Shown here one piece after another: positions 43,728-52,638 of a stretch of 64,000 bases of DNA. Location of the stretch: contig JAZNVC010000004.1 of NCBI GenBank assembly GCA_045592625.1, positions 1 through 64,000 on the forward strand, given 5' to 3'. The stretch is from SIG607 sp045592625 (GTDB lineage Bacteria > Bacillota > Clostridia > Oscillospirales > Acutalibacteraceae). The translations under genes were made by a program, and so were the position numbers. How positions within the stretch are numbered: the stretch's first letter is position 1; every line of letters begins with the position of its first letter. Under the pieces are notes generated by a model. That model saw only the letters and a list, made by a program, of their open reading frames with translations. It was not told the origin of the DNA and searched no databases.

Positions 43728-44891
43728 TTGACAGAAAAGCTTTACGATTATAATTCTTATTTAACCGAATTTGAAGCCGATGTTATTTCCTGCACTAAGG
43801 CAGACGACGGCTTTTTTAAAGTTATTCTTAATAAAACTGCTTTTTTCCCCGAAGAAGGCGGACAGTACAGCGACCACGGCATACTTAACGACAGTCAAGT
43901 TTTCAACGTGCAAATTGAAAACGGTGAAATAGTTCACTATTGCCAAAAAGCAGTTAGCGGTACTGTTTTCGGTAAAATAGATTTTGAAAGACGTTTTCGC
44001 AATATGCAAAACCATACGGGCGAACATATTATTTCAGGGCTTATTCATTCACTTTTCGGCGGTGAAAACGTAGGTTTTCATTTAGGCGAGGATGAAGTAA
44101 CCTGTGATTACGATATAGAACTTAACGGTGAACAGCTTAACAAGGTTGAGTTACTTGCCAATGAAGCCATTTATAATAATCTTTCTGTTTTAGGCTACTA
44201 TCCCAATAAAAGTGAACTTGAAAGCCTTAACTACCGAAGCAAAAAAGAAATATCAGAAGCCATACGAATTGTTACTATCGGCGATATTGACTGCTGTGCC
44301 TGTTGTGCTCCTCACGTCAAAACTACGGCAGAGGTAGGTATTATTAAAATCCTTTCATCAATGCGGTTGCGTTCGGGTATACGACTCTTCATTGCTTGCG
44401 GAAAGGACGCTTATTTAGATTATGCTGCAAAGCACAGCCAAATTAAAGCTGTAGGCACTCTTTTGGCTTCAAAAGGAAATGAGTGTGCCGAAAATGTAGA
44501 ACGCCTTATAAAAAGCAATAAAGAGGCTATTTATAAAATCAGCACACTGTTTGCAAAAATCAACCAACTTAAAATCGAAAATATACAAAAAACCGAAAAA
44601 ACTCTGTTGCTTTTCACACCTTGTACCGATAAAAAACAGCTTATAGATTTGGTTAATAAGGCAAAAGAAAAAAGCGGCAATATGTGTGCCGCTTTCGGTG
44701 GAGACGATAATTCAGGTTATATTTATATTGTCCATAGTGAAGATAAAAACCTTGTAGAATTTATTAAAGATATGAACACAACTCTTTTTGGTCGGGGCGG
44801 AGGAAAAATTCCTATGTGTCAGGGAAGCGTTACAGCATCACAGAAAGCAATTTCCGAATTTTTTTCCGACTCGAAAACTATTCATCTTTAG
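43728..44891 (+). CDS. AlaX-type alanyl-tRNA editing protein with DHHA1-like tail
   Basis: 387 residues from a TTG start at 43728; GCGGTGA lies 7 bases upstream, and the protein then begins TEKLYDYNSYLTEF as in relatives. The editing core has the zinc ligands HTGEH (NHTGEHIISG) and C-x3-H in CACCAPH. FFPEEGGQYSDHG is typical. The last 150 residues resemble the DHHA1 region of AlaRS, ending with the glycine-rich GRGGGKIPMCQGS. It would hydrolyse mis-charged Ser/Gly-tRNA-Ala. No aminoacylation domain is present. Its 3' end overlaps radC by 14 bases. Confidence 0.88.
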   Translation: MTEKLYDYNSYLTEFEADVISCTKADDGFFKVILNKTAFFPEEGGQYSDHGILNDSQVFNVQIENGEIVHYCQKAVSGTVFGKIDFERRFRNMQNHTGEHIISGLIHSLFGGENVGFHLGEDEVTCDYDIELNGEQLNKVELLANEAIYNNLSVLGYYPNKSELESLNYRSKKEISEAIRIVTIGDIDCCACCAPHVKTTAEVGIIKILSSMRLRSGIRLFIACGKDAYLDYAAKHSQIKAVGTLLASKGNECAENVERLIKSNKEAIYKISTLFAKINQLKIENIQKTEKTLLLFTPCTDKKQLIDLVNKAKEKSGNMCAAFGGDDNSGYIYIVHSEDKNLVEFIKDMNTTLFGRGGGKIPMCQGSVTASQKAISEFFSDSKTIHL

Positions 44892-45585
44892 TTTCTTTTG
44901 GTTTGAAAATTTCAGCCGTTTTCTTTTCCCTTGCCATTGAATGACATCCGCTTTCAGTTACTATAAAATGGTCTTTCAAACGAATTCCCAACAGCTCAAG
45001 GCTGTCTTTAATCTTAATTGTGCTATTAATATCACTTTGGGACGGATGAGGGTCATCACCGGGATGGTTATGGGCAATAACTACCTGCGTTGGAGAAGTA
45101 TCCATAAGTATTTTGACTATTTCTTGCATATTAAAGAATGTTTCGGTGGTATTTCCGCTACCAATTTTTTGTGTTTTAAGTACCTTACCTAAACTATCAA
45201 GACAAACTATTGCAACCTTTTCCTGTTTTTCGCCCATAAAATAGAGCTGAAAAAAGGATGCAAATTCATCAATGGTTGTCATATAGGTTCTGTACGCTTG
45301 TTTTTCAAATTCATAAAGAGCATATGTATCTTTAATAACTTTAAAAAGCTGATATGTACGCTCACTAAACCCGTTAAATTTCAGAAGTTCCCTTTTTGGT
45401 GCATCCATAACGTTTGCTATTGTGTGATATTTATTCAAAAGTTCGTGTGCCAGTTCGTTTGTATTGCGTCTGGGGACACCGTAAAAAAGAATCATTTCAA
45501 GCTTTTCGTGTTCTTCAAAAATACCAAAGCCGTTCTTTTCAAATTTGGAAAGCATTCTTTCTCTATGTCCATCGTGAAGTCCCAT
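44878..45585 (-). CDS. radC: RadC/JAB-domain protein
   Basis: 235 residues. A helix-hairpin-helix region (about 25-75, MILFYGVPRRNTNELAHELL and LLKFNGFS) precedes a JAMM metalloprotease-like domain with AHNHPGDDPHPSQSD. The usual HNHPSG serine-glycine is changed to GD, which keeps the His-x-His and Asp ligands. Despite the name, a role in repair is not established. It is convergent with, and overlaps, the AlaX-like gene. Confidence 0.88.
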   Translation of the reverse strand: MGLHDGHRERMLSKFEKNGFGIFEEHEKLEMILFYGVPRRNTNELAHELLNKYHTIANVMDAPKRELLKFNGFSERTYQLFKVIKDTYALYEFEKQAYRTYMTTIDEFASFFQLYFMGEKQEKVAIVCLDSLGKVLKTQKIGSGNTTETFFNMQEIVKILMDTSPTQVVIAHNHPGDDPHPSQSDINSTIKIKDSLELLGIRLKDHFIVTESGCHSMAREKKTAEIFKPKETKDE

Positions 45586-45650
45586 TATACTGCTCCTGAA
45601 TTTATTTTATACATTTTACTACTTTTTTCTATATTTTTCAAGGTGATTTA

Positions 45651-46619
45651 ATGAAAGAATTTATTATTTTAAAAAATGATGCCAATCAGCGTGTTGACAA
45701 ATTCATAACAAAAGCCATACCCTCTCTTCCCAAGACGCTTATGTATAAATTTATACGCACAAAACACATCAAATTAAACGGTAAAAAAGCAGATATAAGC
45801 ACTCGGCTTAATGAAGGTGACATAATTACCGCTTATATAAAAGACGATTTTTTCGAAAAAACTCCGCCCAAATATGATTTTTTATCTGCCTCAGACAGTT
45901 TAAACATCGTATTTGAAGACCAAAACATTTTACTTCTTGATAAACCGCAAGGGCTACTTTCTCATCCCGATGAAAATGAATATAATGATACTCTTATTAC
46001 AAGGGTCCAGAAATATCTTTACAAAAAGGGCGAATATAACCCTGAGGCCGAAAATTCCTTTAAGCCATCTCTTGCCAACAGAATAGACCGAAATACAGGC
46101 GGTATAGTTATTGCGGCTAAAAACAGCGAAACCTTAAGAATTTTATGTGATAAAATAAAATCACGAGAAATTGATAAAAGGTATCTCGCCGTGGTACACG
46201 GAACGCCTACTCCAAAAGAAGCCTTACTTGAAGGCTTTCTTGAAAAAAACAGCGATAAAAACAAGGTTTATCTGCAGAAAAATAAAACCGATGCCAACCT
46301 ATCAATAAAAACCTATTACCGTACCTTAAAAAGTAAAAACGGACTTTCTCTTTTAGAAATTGAGCTTTTAACAGGCAGAACCCATCAGATAAGGGCTCAC
46401 ATGGCATCTATCGGACATCCTCTTCTGGGTGACGGGAAATACGGAAATCTAAAGGAAGACAAAAAACTGGGTTTTAAAAAACAAGCTCTTTATTCCTATA
46501 TGCTGACCTTCACATTTACCTCAGATGCAGGGATACTCAGTTATTTAAACCAAAAAACATTTAAAGTAAAATCCGTATGGTTTGCCGAGCAACTTTTCGG
46601 ATTCAAAATAGGAGAATGA
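45651..46619 (+). CDS. RluA-family pseudouridine synthase
   Basis: 322 residues with an N-terminal S4 RNA-binding domain (residues 10-70) and the RluA catalytic domain: LLLDKPQGLLSHP, NRIDRNTGGIVI with the catalytic aspartate, and RTHQIRAHMASIGHPLLGDGKYG. It modifies uridine in rRNA or tRNA; whether it is RluC-like or RluD-like cannot be settled. It is 65 bases from the divergent radC and followed closely by the CPBP gene. Confidence 0.93.
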   Translation: MKEFIILKNDANQRVDKFITKAIPSLPKTLMYKFIRTKHIKLNGKKADISTRLNEGDIITAYIKDDFFEKTPPKYDFLSASDSLNIVFEDQNILLLDKPQGLLSHPDENEYNDTLITRVQKYLYKKGEYNPEAENSFKPSLANRIDRNTGGIVIAAKNSETLRILCDKIKSREIDKRYLAVVHGTPTPKEALLEGFLEKNSDKNKVYLQKNKTDANLSIKTYYRTLKSKNGLSLLEIELLTGRTHQIRAHMASIGHPLLGDGKYGNLKEDKKLGFKKQALYSYMLTFTFTSDAGILSYLNQKTFKVKSVWFAEQLFGFKIGE

Positions 46620-46624
46620 TAAAT

Positions 46625-47584
46625 ATGGAAGAACGAACCTTTAAAAAAATTAAACATCCGCGAAAGGTCTTTTCTCGTATTGGACTTTCACTGTTTCTCT
46701 ACTTTATAGTAGTTTACTCAGCAATTTTTCTGCTTGATTTTTTAACGGCAAAATTTATGCCCACCCTTTATTATCACAGTATTTATATCTGGGTTAAAAT
46801 GGTAGTTTGCCAATACATTATCGGCATTCCTACTATAAGACTTGTTCTTATCGGACTTCCTACATACCGCTATCCTAAAGAAAAAATGCCCTTTAAAGAC
46901 ATTTTCGGTGCATATATCATATGTCAGGCCTTAGCTTATGCAGGAAATATGATAGGAACGCTCCTTAACAGCATAATCTCCGGCATCCTGGGAAAAGAAA
47001 TTGACAATCAAGTCAGCCTCCTTATCGAAAACAGCAATCCTTTTGTTCTTATATTGGTAGTTGGAATTATCGGGCCTATAATGGAGGAACTTGTGTTCAG
47101 AAGATTTATAATCGACCGTATACGTCCGTACGGAGAATTTCTGGCAGTTATGTTCTCTGCCCTTGCCTTCGGTATGTTCCACGGAAATTTCTATCAGCTT
47201 TTTTATGCCTTTGCAATAGGATTTATTTTAGGATTCGTTTACATAAGAACAAAAAATATTATTTATCCCATTATTTTGCATATAGCATTTAATTCTTTCT
47301 CGGTTATTCAGCAGTCATTCCTTACGGCAAGTGAAACTTTTGGCCATCTGGAACCCATTTCTTATTTATTTACAGGACTTTATTATATTACCATTGCCGC
47401 TTCACTCGGCTTAACCGTACTGGGCGTAATAAAGTTAATAAAATCTATACGAAAATTTTATTTCATAAAAAATTATTATGAATTAAGTAAAGGAAAGGCT
47501 ATTTTATATTCCTTTGTTAACGCAGGAATGATTATGTTTTCGGTAACTGTATTGGTAGAATTTGCACTTAGTATTTTTATGTAA
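46625..47584 (+). CDS. CPBP-family intramembrane glutamic protease
   Basis: 319 residues with about eight hydrophobic segments. The protease motifs are EELVFRRFI (EExxxR, near residue 158), FGMFHGN (FxxxH) and a C-terminal HIAFNSF (HxxxN). The ATG at 46625 follows GGAGAATG, five bases after the pseudouridine synthase stop. Members process prenylated or bacteriocin-type substrates, or act in immunity; nothing nearby shows which. Confidence 0.9.
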   Translation: MEERTFKKIKHPRKVFSRIGLSLFLYFIVVYSAIFLLDFLTAKFMPTLYYHSIYIWVKMVVCQYIIGIPTIRLVLIGLPTYRYPKEKMPFKDIFGAYIICQALAYAGNMIGTLLNSIISGILGKEIDNQVSLLIENSNPFVLILVVGIIGPIMEELVFRRFIIDRIRPYGEFLAVMFSALAFGMFHGNFYQLFYAFAIGFILGFVYIRTKNIIYPIILHIAFNSFSVIQQSFLTASETFGHLEPISYLFTGLYYITIAASLGLTVLGVIKLIKSIRKFYFIKNYYELSKGKAILYSFVNAGMIMFSVTVLVEFALSIFM

Positions 47585-47590
47585 CCTACT

Positions 47591-47616
47591 CATACTAACC
47601 TTGAAAGGTGAGTATG
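47591..47616 (+). promoter_or_regulatory. Hairpin that covers the ribosome site of the next small ORF
   Basis: CATACTAACCT (47591-47601) pairs with AGGTGAGTATG (47606-47616), 10 of 11 pairs, around a TGAA loop. The 3' arm contains the Shine-Dalgarno AGGTG and the ATG at 47614, so the fold would hide the start of the small ORF. Confidence 0.6.
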
Positions 47617-47802
47617 ATGGATAAGAAAAAAACAAAAAGCGATTTGTCAGGGATTCCTATTATGAGTCAACCCGAAAATACTTCGGAGCTTCTTAAGAAA
47701 TACGGAACCTATGAAATACAGCCCACAGCAGACTCGGACAATTTTTACCCGACTATTGCTCAGGGCATTTCACAAAAAGGTCGCACAAACAGAAAATCCT
47801 AA
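47614..47802 (+). CDS. Small hydrophilic protein of unknown function
   Basis: 62 residues, starting MMDKKKTKSDLSGIPIMSQ. It has a GAAAGGTGAG ribosome site and a strong terminator after it, so it is probably real. It is lysine-rich at both ends with a QPTADSDNFYPTIAQGISQ middle; there are no hydrophobic segments or cysteines. I do not recognise it. It lies 29 bases after the CPBP protease; a substrate or partner relation is only a thought. Confidence 0.6.
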   Translation: MMDKKKTKSDLSGIPIMSQPENTSELLKKYGTYEIQPTADSDNFYPTIAQGISQKGRTNRKS

Positions 47803-47820
47803 ACTTTAACCTTTCAAAAA

Positions 47821-47852
47821 AAACAAACGGAGTTCCTCCGTTTGTTTTTCTT
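47821..47852. terminator. Bidirectional terminator
   Basis: AAACAAACGGAG/CTCCGTTTGTTT, a 12-bp stem with a 3-base loop, with A- and T-runs on the two sides. It serves the small ORF on the plus strand and the phosphatase operon on the minus strand. Confidence 0.92.
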
Positions 47853-47853
47853 T

Positions 47854-48456
47854 TTATATTTCTTCTCTAACTTCAATAACTCCGTTGCTGTGATAAAGAG
47901 TCGGCGTTACAGCAACCTGATAGCCTCTGCCGAACTCACTGGTCCATTCAAGGCTTCTTCGTCTGGGTAATGCACAACAGGAAAGAAGCGTCATTATTGC
48001 ACCGCCGTGCATAATAATTGCGGCTTTAAAGATTCCCCTAGCCATCATATCCTCAACAACTTCATGAAAGCCCACACAAATTCTTTTGGCAAATTCGGTG
48101 GAATCTTCCCCACCGGGCGGAGAAGAAATCTGTCCTGAAGTCCATTTAAAAAATTCGGGATTGCTTTCAAGCTGTGCTGCTGTTTTGCCTTCAAATTCGC
48201 CAAAATCATATTCCATTAGGTTTTCAACGATATCGGCATCTTGATTTGGATAAATAATATTGGCTGTCTGTCTACAACGAAGCAGAGGACTTGTATAAAC
48301 CTTTTCTACGAAAGGATATTGTATTTTTTCCTTTAAATCAGTAAGCTGGGCAGCTCCGCTTAAAGAAAGGGGTAAATCGGTAACACCGATATATTCACCC
48401 CTTGCATTGCCATCGGTAGCACCGTGACGGATAAGATAAATTTTATATGTCTTCAT
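47854..48456 (-). CDS. Histidine phosphatase family protein
   Basis: 200 residues. LIRHGATDGN gives the catalytic histidine; SPLLRCRQTA, the acid residue in EYDFGEFEGK, and IMHGGAIMTLL complete the site. It could act on small phosphorylated metabolites (phosphoglycerate mutase-like or cobalamin phosphatase-like). It overlaps the end of hemW by 14 bases, so the two are translated together. Confidence 0.88.
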   Translation of the reverse strand: MKTYKIYLIRHGATDGNARGEYIGVTDLPLSLSGAAQLTDLKEKIQYPFVEKVYTSPLLRCRQTANIIYPNQDADIVENLMEYDFGEFEGKTAAQLESNPEFFKWTSGQISSPPGGEDSTEFAKRICVGFHEVVEDMMARGIFKAAIIMHGGAIMTLLSCCALPRRRSLEWTSEFGRGYQVAVTPTLYHSNGVIEVREEI

Positions 48457-49570
48457 ACATATCCTCCTCCATAAACTCTACCATTAAAGAATTTGAAACG
48501 AGCATTCCCCTTTCGGTCAGAGAAACAGTTTCACCGGTGAATGTCAATAATCCTTTTTCTTGAAATTCTTCAGCAGTTTTTATCAATTTTTCAGAAAATC
48601 TTTTACCAAAACGTTCTTTAATTTTTTCTTGGTTCAGCCCATCTTTAAGCCTTAAAACCAGCATCACATATTCATATAAATCTCCGCCCATACCGTCTTC
48701 TTCGATTTCGGGGAAATTTATAAAGCCTTTAAGGTCGGCATTATAATGGAATCTTTTTCTATCAACAAATGAATATGCCGACGGGCCTATGCCAATATAT
48801 TCTTGTGAATGCCAATATTTTAAATTGTGTCGGCTTTCTTTTCCTTTTTTTGAAAAGTTAGATATTTCATAGTGATAATATCCTGCCTTTTTGAAGATAT
48901 CACTAATCTTAAAAAATTCTTCCTCCACTGCCTCTTCACTTGGAAAGTCAAGTGTATTTCTCTTAGCATAAATAGCAGTCTTTTCCTCTAATAAAAGCAT
49001 ATAACAGGAGATATGCTCGGGAGAAAGGTCAATAATCCTTCTTGCACCTTCCAGCCAACTGCAAGGAGAAGTGTTAGGAAGTGACAGCATAAGGTCAACA
49101 CTAATATTATCAAAACCTGCTTTTCTTGCCTTATTAAAGGCATCAATACTGTCCTTAACGTTATGACGCCTACCAAGTAATTTAAGAACATCATCATCAA
49201 GGGACTGAAAGCCTATTGAAAGACGATTAAATCCAACTTTTTTTACCGCATTTAAAAAATCCTCGTTTGCATCTTCTGGATTTATTTCAAGGGTTATTTC
49301 AGCATCCTCTGTTACCTTAAAAGATTTTTTTACAGTAGTCAGCAAATCAGAGAGAGCATCAGAGCCAAGTATTGACGGAGTTCCGCCCCCAAAATATACA
49401 GTATCGGCGGGGCGTGACAAACCCCCACCCCACCGATTAATTTCATTTTTTAAACTGACAATATATTTTTTTGCTACTTCATCAACGCACATAGCTGTGT
49501 AAAAGTTACAGTATGCACACCTCTTGCGGCAAAAAGGAATATGGATGTAAACCCCTATAGGTTTAGTCAA
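48443..49570 (-). CDS. hemW: HemW-like radical SAM protein
   Basis: 375 residues from a TTG start that overlaps the pduL stop; GAGGGTG lies 6 bases upstream. The cluster motif is C-x3-C-x2-C in FCRKRCAYC. FGGGTPSIL and HNLKYWHSQEYIGIGPSAYSF are HemW marks that separate it from true coproporphyrinogen oxidase. HemW is a heme chaperone in other bacteria; no heme synthesis genes are here. Confidence 0.92.
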   Translation of the reverse strand: MTKPIGVYIHIPFCRKRCAYCNFYTAMCVDEVAKKYIVSLKNEINRWGGGLSRPADTVYFGGGTPSILGSDALSDLLTTVKKSFKVTEDAEITLEINPEDANEDFLNAVKKVGFNRLSIGFQSLDDDVLKLLGRRHNVKDSIDAFNKARKAGFDNISVDLMLSLPNTSPCSWLEGARRIIDLSPEHISCYMLLLEEKTAIYAKRNTLDFPSEEAVEEEFFKISDIFKKAGYYHYEISNFSKKGKESRHNLKYWHSQEYIGIGPSAYSFVDRKRFHYNADLKGFINFPEIEEDGMGGDLYEYVMLVLRLKDGLNQEKIKERFGKRFSEKLIKTAEEFQEKGLLTFTGETVSLTERGMLVSNSLMVEFMEEDMYEDI

Positions 49571-50138
49571 GAATTTCACCCTCGCAAGAACCGGGTATGG
49601 ATGCAGCGTTAGCTTCATCGGTATCAAGATGCATAGCAAGAGCATAGCTGGGACTTACTCTGGCAATAACGTCGCCGAAAATAAGGCTTCTGCCGTCTGT
49701 ATCAATTTTAACAGATACAACCTGTTTATCAACAATACCGTATTTTTCAGCATCTTCGGGGGTCATATGTATATGACGCTTAGCAGCGATAACACCTTCG
49801 GTAATTTCAACCTCACCGCAAGGACCAACTAGCTTACATCCGGGGCTGCCTGCAAGGTCACCTGACTCACGGATAGGAGCAGATACACCGATACTTCTTG
49901 CTTCGGTAAGAGATATTTCAACCTGAGTCTGAGGACGGCAAGGTCCTAAAATAGATACACCCTTAATTTCTCTCTTGGGGCCTACAACAGTAACTCTTTC
50001 TTCACAGGCAAACTGACCGGGCTGAGAAAGGTCTTTCTTGTTGGTAAGCTGATGTCCTTTACCGAAAAGGATTTCAAGGTCTTTTTCGCTAACGTGAACG
50101 TGATGAGCAGAAATTTCTACTAAAACTGATTTCTTCAT
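49563..50138 (-). CDS. pduL: Phosphate propanoyltransferase PduL
   Basis: 191 residues. The start at 50138 follows AAGGAAG; the longer frame begins in the promoter. The zinc-binding histidine motifs HHVHV (near residue 10) and RHIHMT (near 125) are present, as is GPKREIKGVSILGPCRPQTQ. It exchanges acyl-CoA and acyl-phosphate, an analogue of Pta. There is no N-terminal encapsulation peptide and there are no microcompartment genes, so this is probably a cytosolic acetate/propionate enzyme. Confidence 0.93.
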   Translation of the reverse strand: MKKSVLVEISAHHVHVSEKDLEILFGKGHQLTNKKDLSQPGQFACEERVTVVGPKREIKGVSILGPCRPQTQVEISLTEARSIGVSAPIRESGDLAGSPGCKLVGPCGEVEITEGVIAAKRHIHMTPEDAEKYGIVDKQVVSVKIDTDGRSLIFGDVIARVSPSYALAMHLDTDEANAASIPGSCEGEILD

Positions 50139-50176
50139 AATAAATACTTCCTTTATTGTGAATTTTTTACTATTAT

Positions 50177-50204
50177 ATTGTACCATATTTTTTGTCACTT
50201 TCAA
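50177..50204 (-). promoter_or_regulatory. Promoter of pduL-hemW-phosphatase
   Basis: On the minus strand TTGAAA (50204-50199) and TACAAT (50182-50177), 16 bp apart; a second TATAAT lies 5 bases further. Confidence 0.55.
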
Positions 50205-50212
50205 GTAAAATA

Positions 50213-50241
50213 TAGACTTTTTTTCATTAAAGTGGTATAAT
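50213..50241 (+). promoter_or_regulatory. Promoter of nagA
   Basis: TAGACT (50213-50218) and TATAAT (50236-50241) with 17 bp between. It is almost back to back with the pduL promoter. Confidence 0.6.
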
Positions 50242-50268
50242 TTTCAAAGAAGGAGTTGTTATACATAA

Positions 50269-51378
50269 ATGAAAGCAATAATAGGCGGTAAAATAATACT
50301 CAAAAACGAAGTTTTAGAAAATAAGGTTCTCGTTTTTGATAATAAAATTTTAGATATTTGTGATAGTGCTCCACAAAACGCTGAGATTATCGATGCAAAA
50401 GGAAATTTTGTTACGGCAGGTTTTATCAGCACCCATATTCACGGCGTAAATAACGGTGACACAGAAGACGGCAGTGCGGAAATTTTAAACTCAATGAGTC
50501 AGTATCTTTTAAAAACAGGTGTTACAAGTTGGTGTCCTACTCTTGCAACTATCCAAACCGAAAAACTGGATGAAGTTTTAAACGCCGTAAGACTGGCGCA
50601 AAAAGAAAGCCTTGGTGCCAAAATTATCGGTCTTTATCTGGAAGGTATCTTCTTAAGCAAGAAAAAGCGAGGTGCTCACAGAGAAGACTGGCTTAAAAAA
50701 CCAAATGCCGATTTGGTTATTAAAAATAAGGATATTATAAAAATAGTCATTTGTGCTCCTGAACTCAGCGGTGCAGAAGAATTTATAAAAGAAGTAACAA
50801 GTGAGGGTGTAAGGGTTGCTGTAGGTCACAGCGACGCTACATATGAAGAAACCAAAAAGGCGATTGATGCAGGTGCAACCGACACAACCCATCTTTTTAA
50901 CGCTACCTCTCCCTTATCTCACAGAGAGCCCGGCCTTCCCGGTGCAGTTCTTACCGACAACAGAGTTTATACAGAACTTATTTGCGATAAATTTCACGTT
51001 CACCCTGCTCTTTATGATATGATTTATAATCTTAAAGGGGATAAGCTTATTCTTATTACCGATTCTATCCGTCCGGCAGGTATGCCCGATGGAGAATATT
51101 CTCAGGGCGGATTTATGGTTACCAAAAAAGGAGTTGAATGCCGCCTTAACGACAGCACTATCGCAGGCAGTGTAATTGATTTGAACACAGGAATAAATAA
51201 TGTGGTAAAAAACAGCAATATTCCGTTATATGAAATAATAAACGCAGTTACCCTTAATCCTGCAAAAATGCTTGGAGTAGATGATAAAATCGGCTCTTTA
51301 GATATTGGCAAATCCGCCGATATAGTTATTGCCGACAATGATTTTAACATTATAAAAGTCTTTAAAGACGGACAATAA
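50269..51378 (+). CDS. nagA: N-acetylglucosamine-6-phosphate deacetylase
   Basis: 369 residues. STHIHGVNNGD has the metal histidines, AVGHSDATYEE and THLFNATSPLSHREPG the other ligands, and ITDSIRPAGMPDG the catalytic aspartate. It frees acetate from GlcNAc-6-P in amino-sugar recycling. The ribosome site AAGGAG is 13 bases from the ATG, longer than usual. NagB is not adjacent. A strong terminator follows. Confidence 0.95.
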   Translation: MKAIIGGKIILKNEVLENKVLVFDNKILDICDSAPQNAEIIDAKGNFVTAGFISTHIHGVNNGDTEDGSAEILNSMSQYLLKTGVTSWCPTLATIQTEKLDEVLNAVRLAQKESLGAKIIGLYLEGIFLSKKKRGAHREDWLKKPNADLVIKNKDIIKIVICAPELSGAEEFIKEVTSEGVRVAVGHSDATYEETKKAIDAGATDTTHLFNATSPLSHREPGLPGAVLTDNRVYTELICDKFHVHPALYDMIYNLKGDKLILITDSIRPAGMPDGEYSQGGFMVTKKGVECRLNDSTIAGSVIDLNTGINNVVKNSNIPLYEIINAVTLNPAKMLGVDDKIGSLDIGKSADIVIADNDFNIIKVFKDGQ

Positions 51379-51384
51379 AATTTA

Positions 51385-51430
51385 ATGGGGCTGTCTCACA
51401 TAACTTTAGTGAGACAGCCCCATAATTTTT
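51385..51430. terminator. Bidirectional terminator between nagA and rplL
   Basis: ATGGGGCTGTCTCAC/GTGAGACAGCCCCAT is a 15-bp stem with T/A tracts at both ends. Confidence 0.95.
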
Positions 51431-51442
51431 ATGAACCTTAAA

Positions 51443-51820
51443 TTACTTAAGTTCGATAGTAGCGCCAGCTTCTTCGAGCTTAGCTTTGATAGCTTCAGCA
51501 TCTTCCTTAGAAGCAGCCTCTTTAAGAGTCTTAGGAGCACCGTCAACGAGAGCCTTAGCTTCAGCAAGGCCAAGACCGGTGATTTCACGAACAGCCTTAA
51601 TAACCTGAATCTTGTTAGCACCTGCATTTGCAAGGATAACGTCAAATTCGGTCTTTTCTTCTTCAGCAGCAGCGCCACCGGCAGCAGGAGCAGCAACAGC
51701 TACAGCTGCAGCAGCAGATACGCCAAACTCTTCTTCTACAGCCTTAACAAGCTCAGAAAGCTCGAGAACTGTAAGTACTTTTAATTCTTCAATAATAGCA
51801 GTAATTTTTTCGGATGCCAT
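51443..51820 (-). CDS. rplL: 50S ribosomal protein L7/L12
   Basis: 125 residues, an N-terminal dimer domain, an alanine-rich hinge (about 38-52) and the C-terminal factor-binding domain (KTEFDVILANAGANKIQVIK, LGLAEAKALVDGAPK). GGAGGAAATTAAA precedes the ATG at 51820. It follows rplJ, as usual. Confidence 0.97.
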   Translation of the reverse strand: MASEKITAIIEELKVLTVLELSELVKAVEEEFGVSAAAAVAVAAPAAGGAAAEEEKTEFDVILANAGANKIQVIKAVREITGLGLAEAKALVDGAPKTLKEAASKEDAEAIKAKLEEAGATIELK

Positions 51821-51875
51821 TTTAATTTCCTCCAATTTGTTTAAATATAATTTTTGTTTGTTTTAATAAGCTGAA

Positions 51876-52391
51876 TTATTCAGCAGCGGCTTCGCCTTCA
51901 CCGTCTTTGTCAACGATAGCCTGTACGGCACGAGCAAATGCAGCAACGGGAGCCTGGAAAGCACTGAGAACTGTAGCGAGAAGAACTTCTCTGCTGGGAA
52001 GTTTTGCAAGGCTTTCAATCATTGCGGTATCGATAACTTTACCATCGAGATAACCCGACTTAATTTTGAAACTTTCGTGGGTATCTGCAAACTTGCAAAG
52101 GATACGAGCAGCGCAAACGTGGTCATCTTTAGAGATTGCAAGAGCGGTGGTTCCTTCAAGAACTTCCTTCATACCTTCGAGATCGGTACCTTCGATAGCA
52201 CGGCCAAGAAGAGTATTTTTAACTACGAAATAATCAACGCCGGCCTCACGAAGCTCCTTACGAAGAACTGTATCATCTGCAACAGAAGTGCCGGTATAGT
52301 CAACGATAACGCCGGCTACGGAATTCTGAAGTTTTTCAGCAAGGGAAGCAACTATCGCTTTCTTTTCCTCTAAAACTTTTGCATTAGGCAT
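51876..52391 (-). CDS. rplJ: 50S ribosomal protein L10
   Basis: 171 residues. GGAGGTGAAATTA precedes the ATG at 52391; the longer frame reads through the leader. VDYTGTSVADDTVLRKELRE and VVKNTLLGRAIEGT are L10 marks. It carries the L7/L12 dimers and controls its own leader in other bacteria. Confidence 0.96.
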   Translation of the reverse strand: MPNAKVLEEKKAIVASLAEKLQNSVAGVIVDYTGTSVADDTVLRKELREAGVDYFVVKNTLLGRAIEGTDLEGMKEVLEGTTALAISKDDHVCAARILCKFADTHESFKIKSGYLDGKVIDTAMIESLAKLPSREVLLATVLSAFQAPVAAFARAVQAIVDKDGEGEAAAE

Positions 52392-52540
52392 TAATTTCAC
52401 CTCCGTAAAAAACAATAAAAAATCTGTTCCCTGAGACGAGGAACAGACAGAAACATTAAAATAAAATAATAATGTTTTGCTCACCTCGGTAGGCGTTAAT
52501 ACTTACTCCATCGGAACCTACTGTCTCAAGTAATGCAACA
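52392..52540 (-). promoter_or_regulatory. L10 leader with attenuator
   Basis: The transcribed leader of about 145 bases contains AGTAGGTTCCGATGGAG and GCCTACCGAGGTGAGC blocks that can fold, as in L10 leaders of Firmicutes, and ends in a terminator right before the rplJ ribosome site. L10 (with L12) binding would favour termination. The assignment is by position and structure. Confidence 0.7.
52415..52446 (-). terminator. Attenuator terminator in the L10 leader
   Basis: On the minus strand CTGTTCC pairs with GGAACAG (52446-52440 with 52430-52424) and TTTTTT follows. Confidence 0.8.
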
Positions 52541-52545
52541 AAAGT

Positions 52546-52574
52546 ATTATACACAAATGAACCCACTTTGTCAA
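52546..52574 (-). promoter_or_regulatory. Consensus promoter of rplJ-rplL
   Basis: TTGACA (52574-52569) and TATAAT (52551-52546), 17 bp apart on the minus strand. Confidence 0.85.
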
Positions 52575-52606
52575 CACTTTTTTAAAAAATTATATAAACT
52601 AATAAT

Positions 52607-52630
52607 AAAAGCCGTCTGACGACGGCTTTT
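52607..52630. terminator. Terminator after rplA
   Basis: AAAAGCCGTC/GACGGCTTTT with a 4-base loop, symmetric for both strands. It splits the L11-L1 and L10-L12 units. Confidence 0.9.
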
Positions 52631-52638
52631 AAATTTAA

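Noticed and set aside
48443..49570. Oxygen-independent coproporphyrinogen III oxidase HemN
   Set aside because: The HNLKYW motif, the cluster spacing and the length of 375 residues fit HemW rather than the longer HemN.
51406..51696. Leucine-rich basic ORF antisense/overlapping rplL
   Set aside because: It is an out-of-frame shadow of the alanine/leucine-rich L7/L12 gene with no ribosome site of its own.
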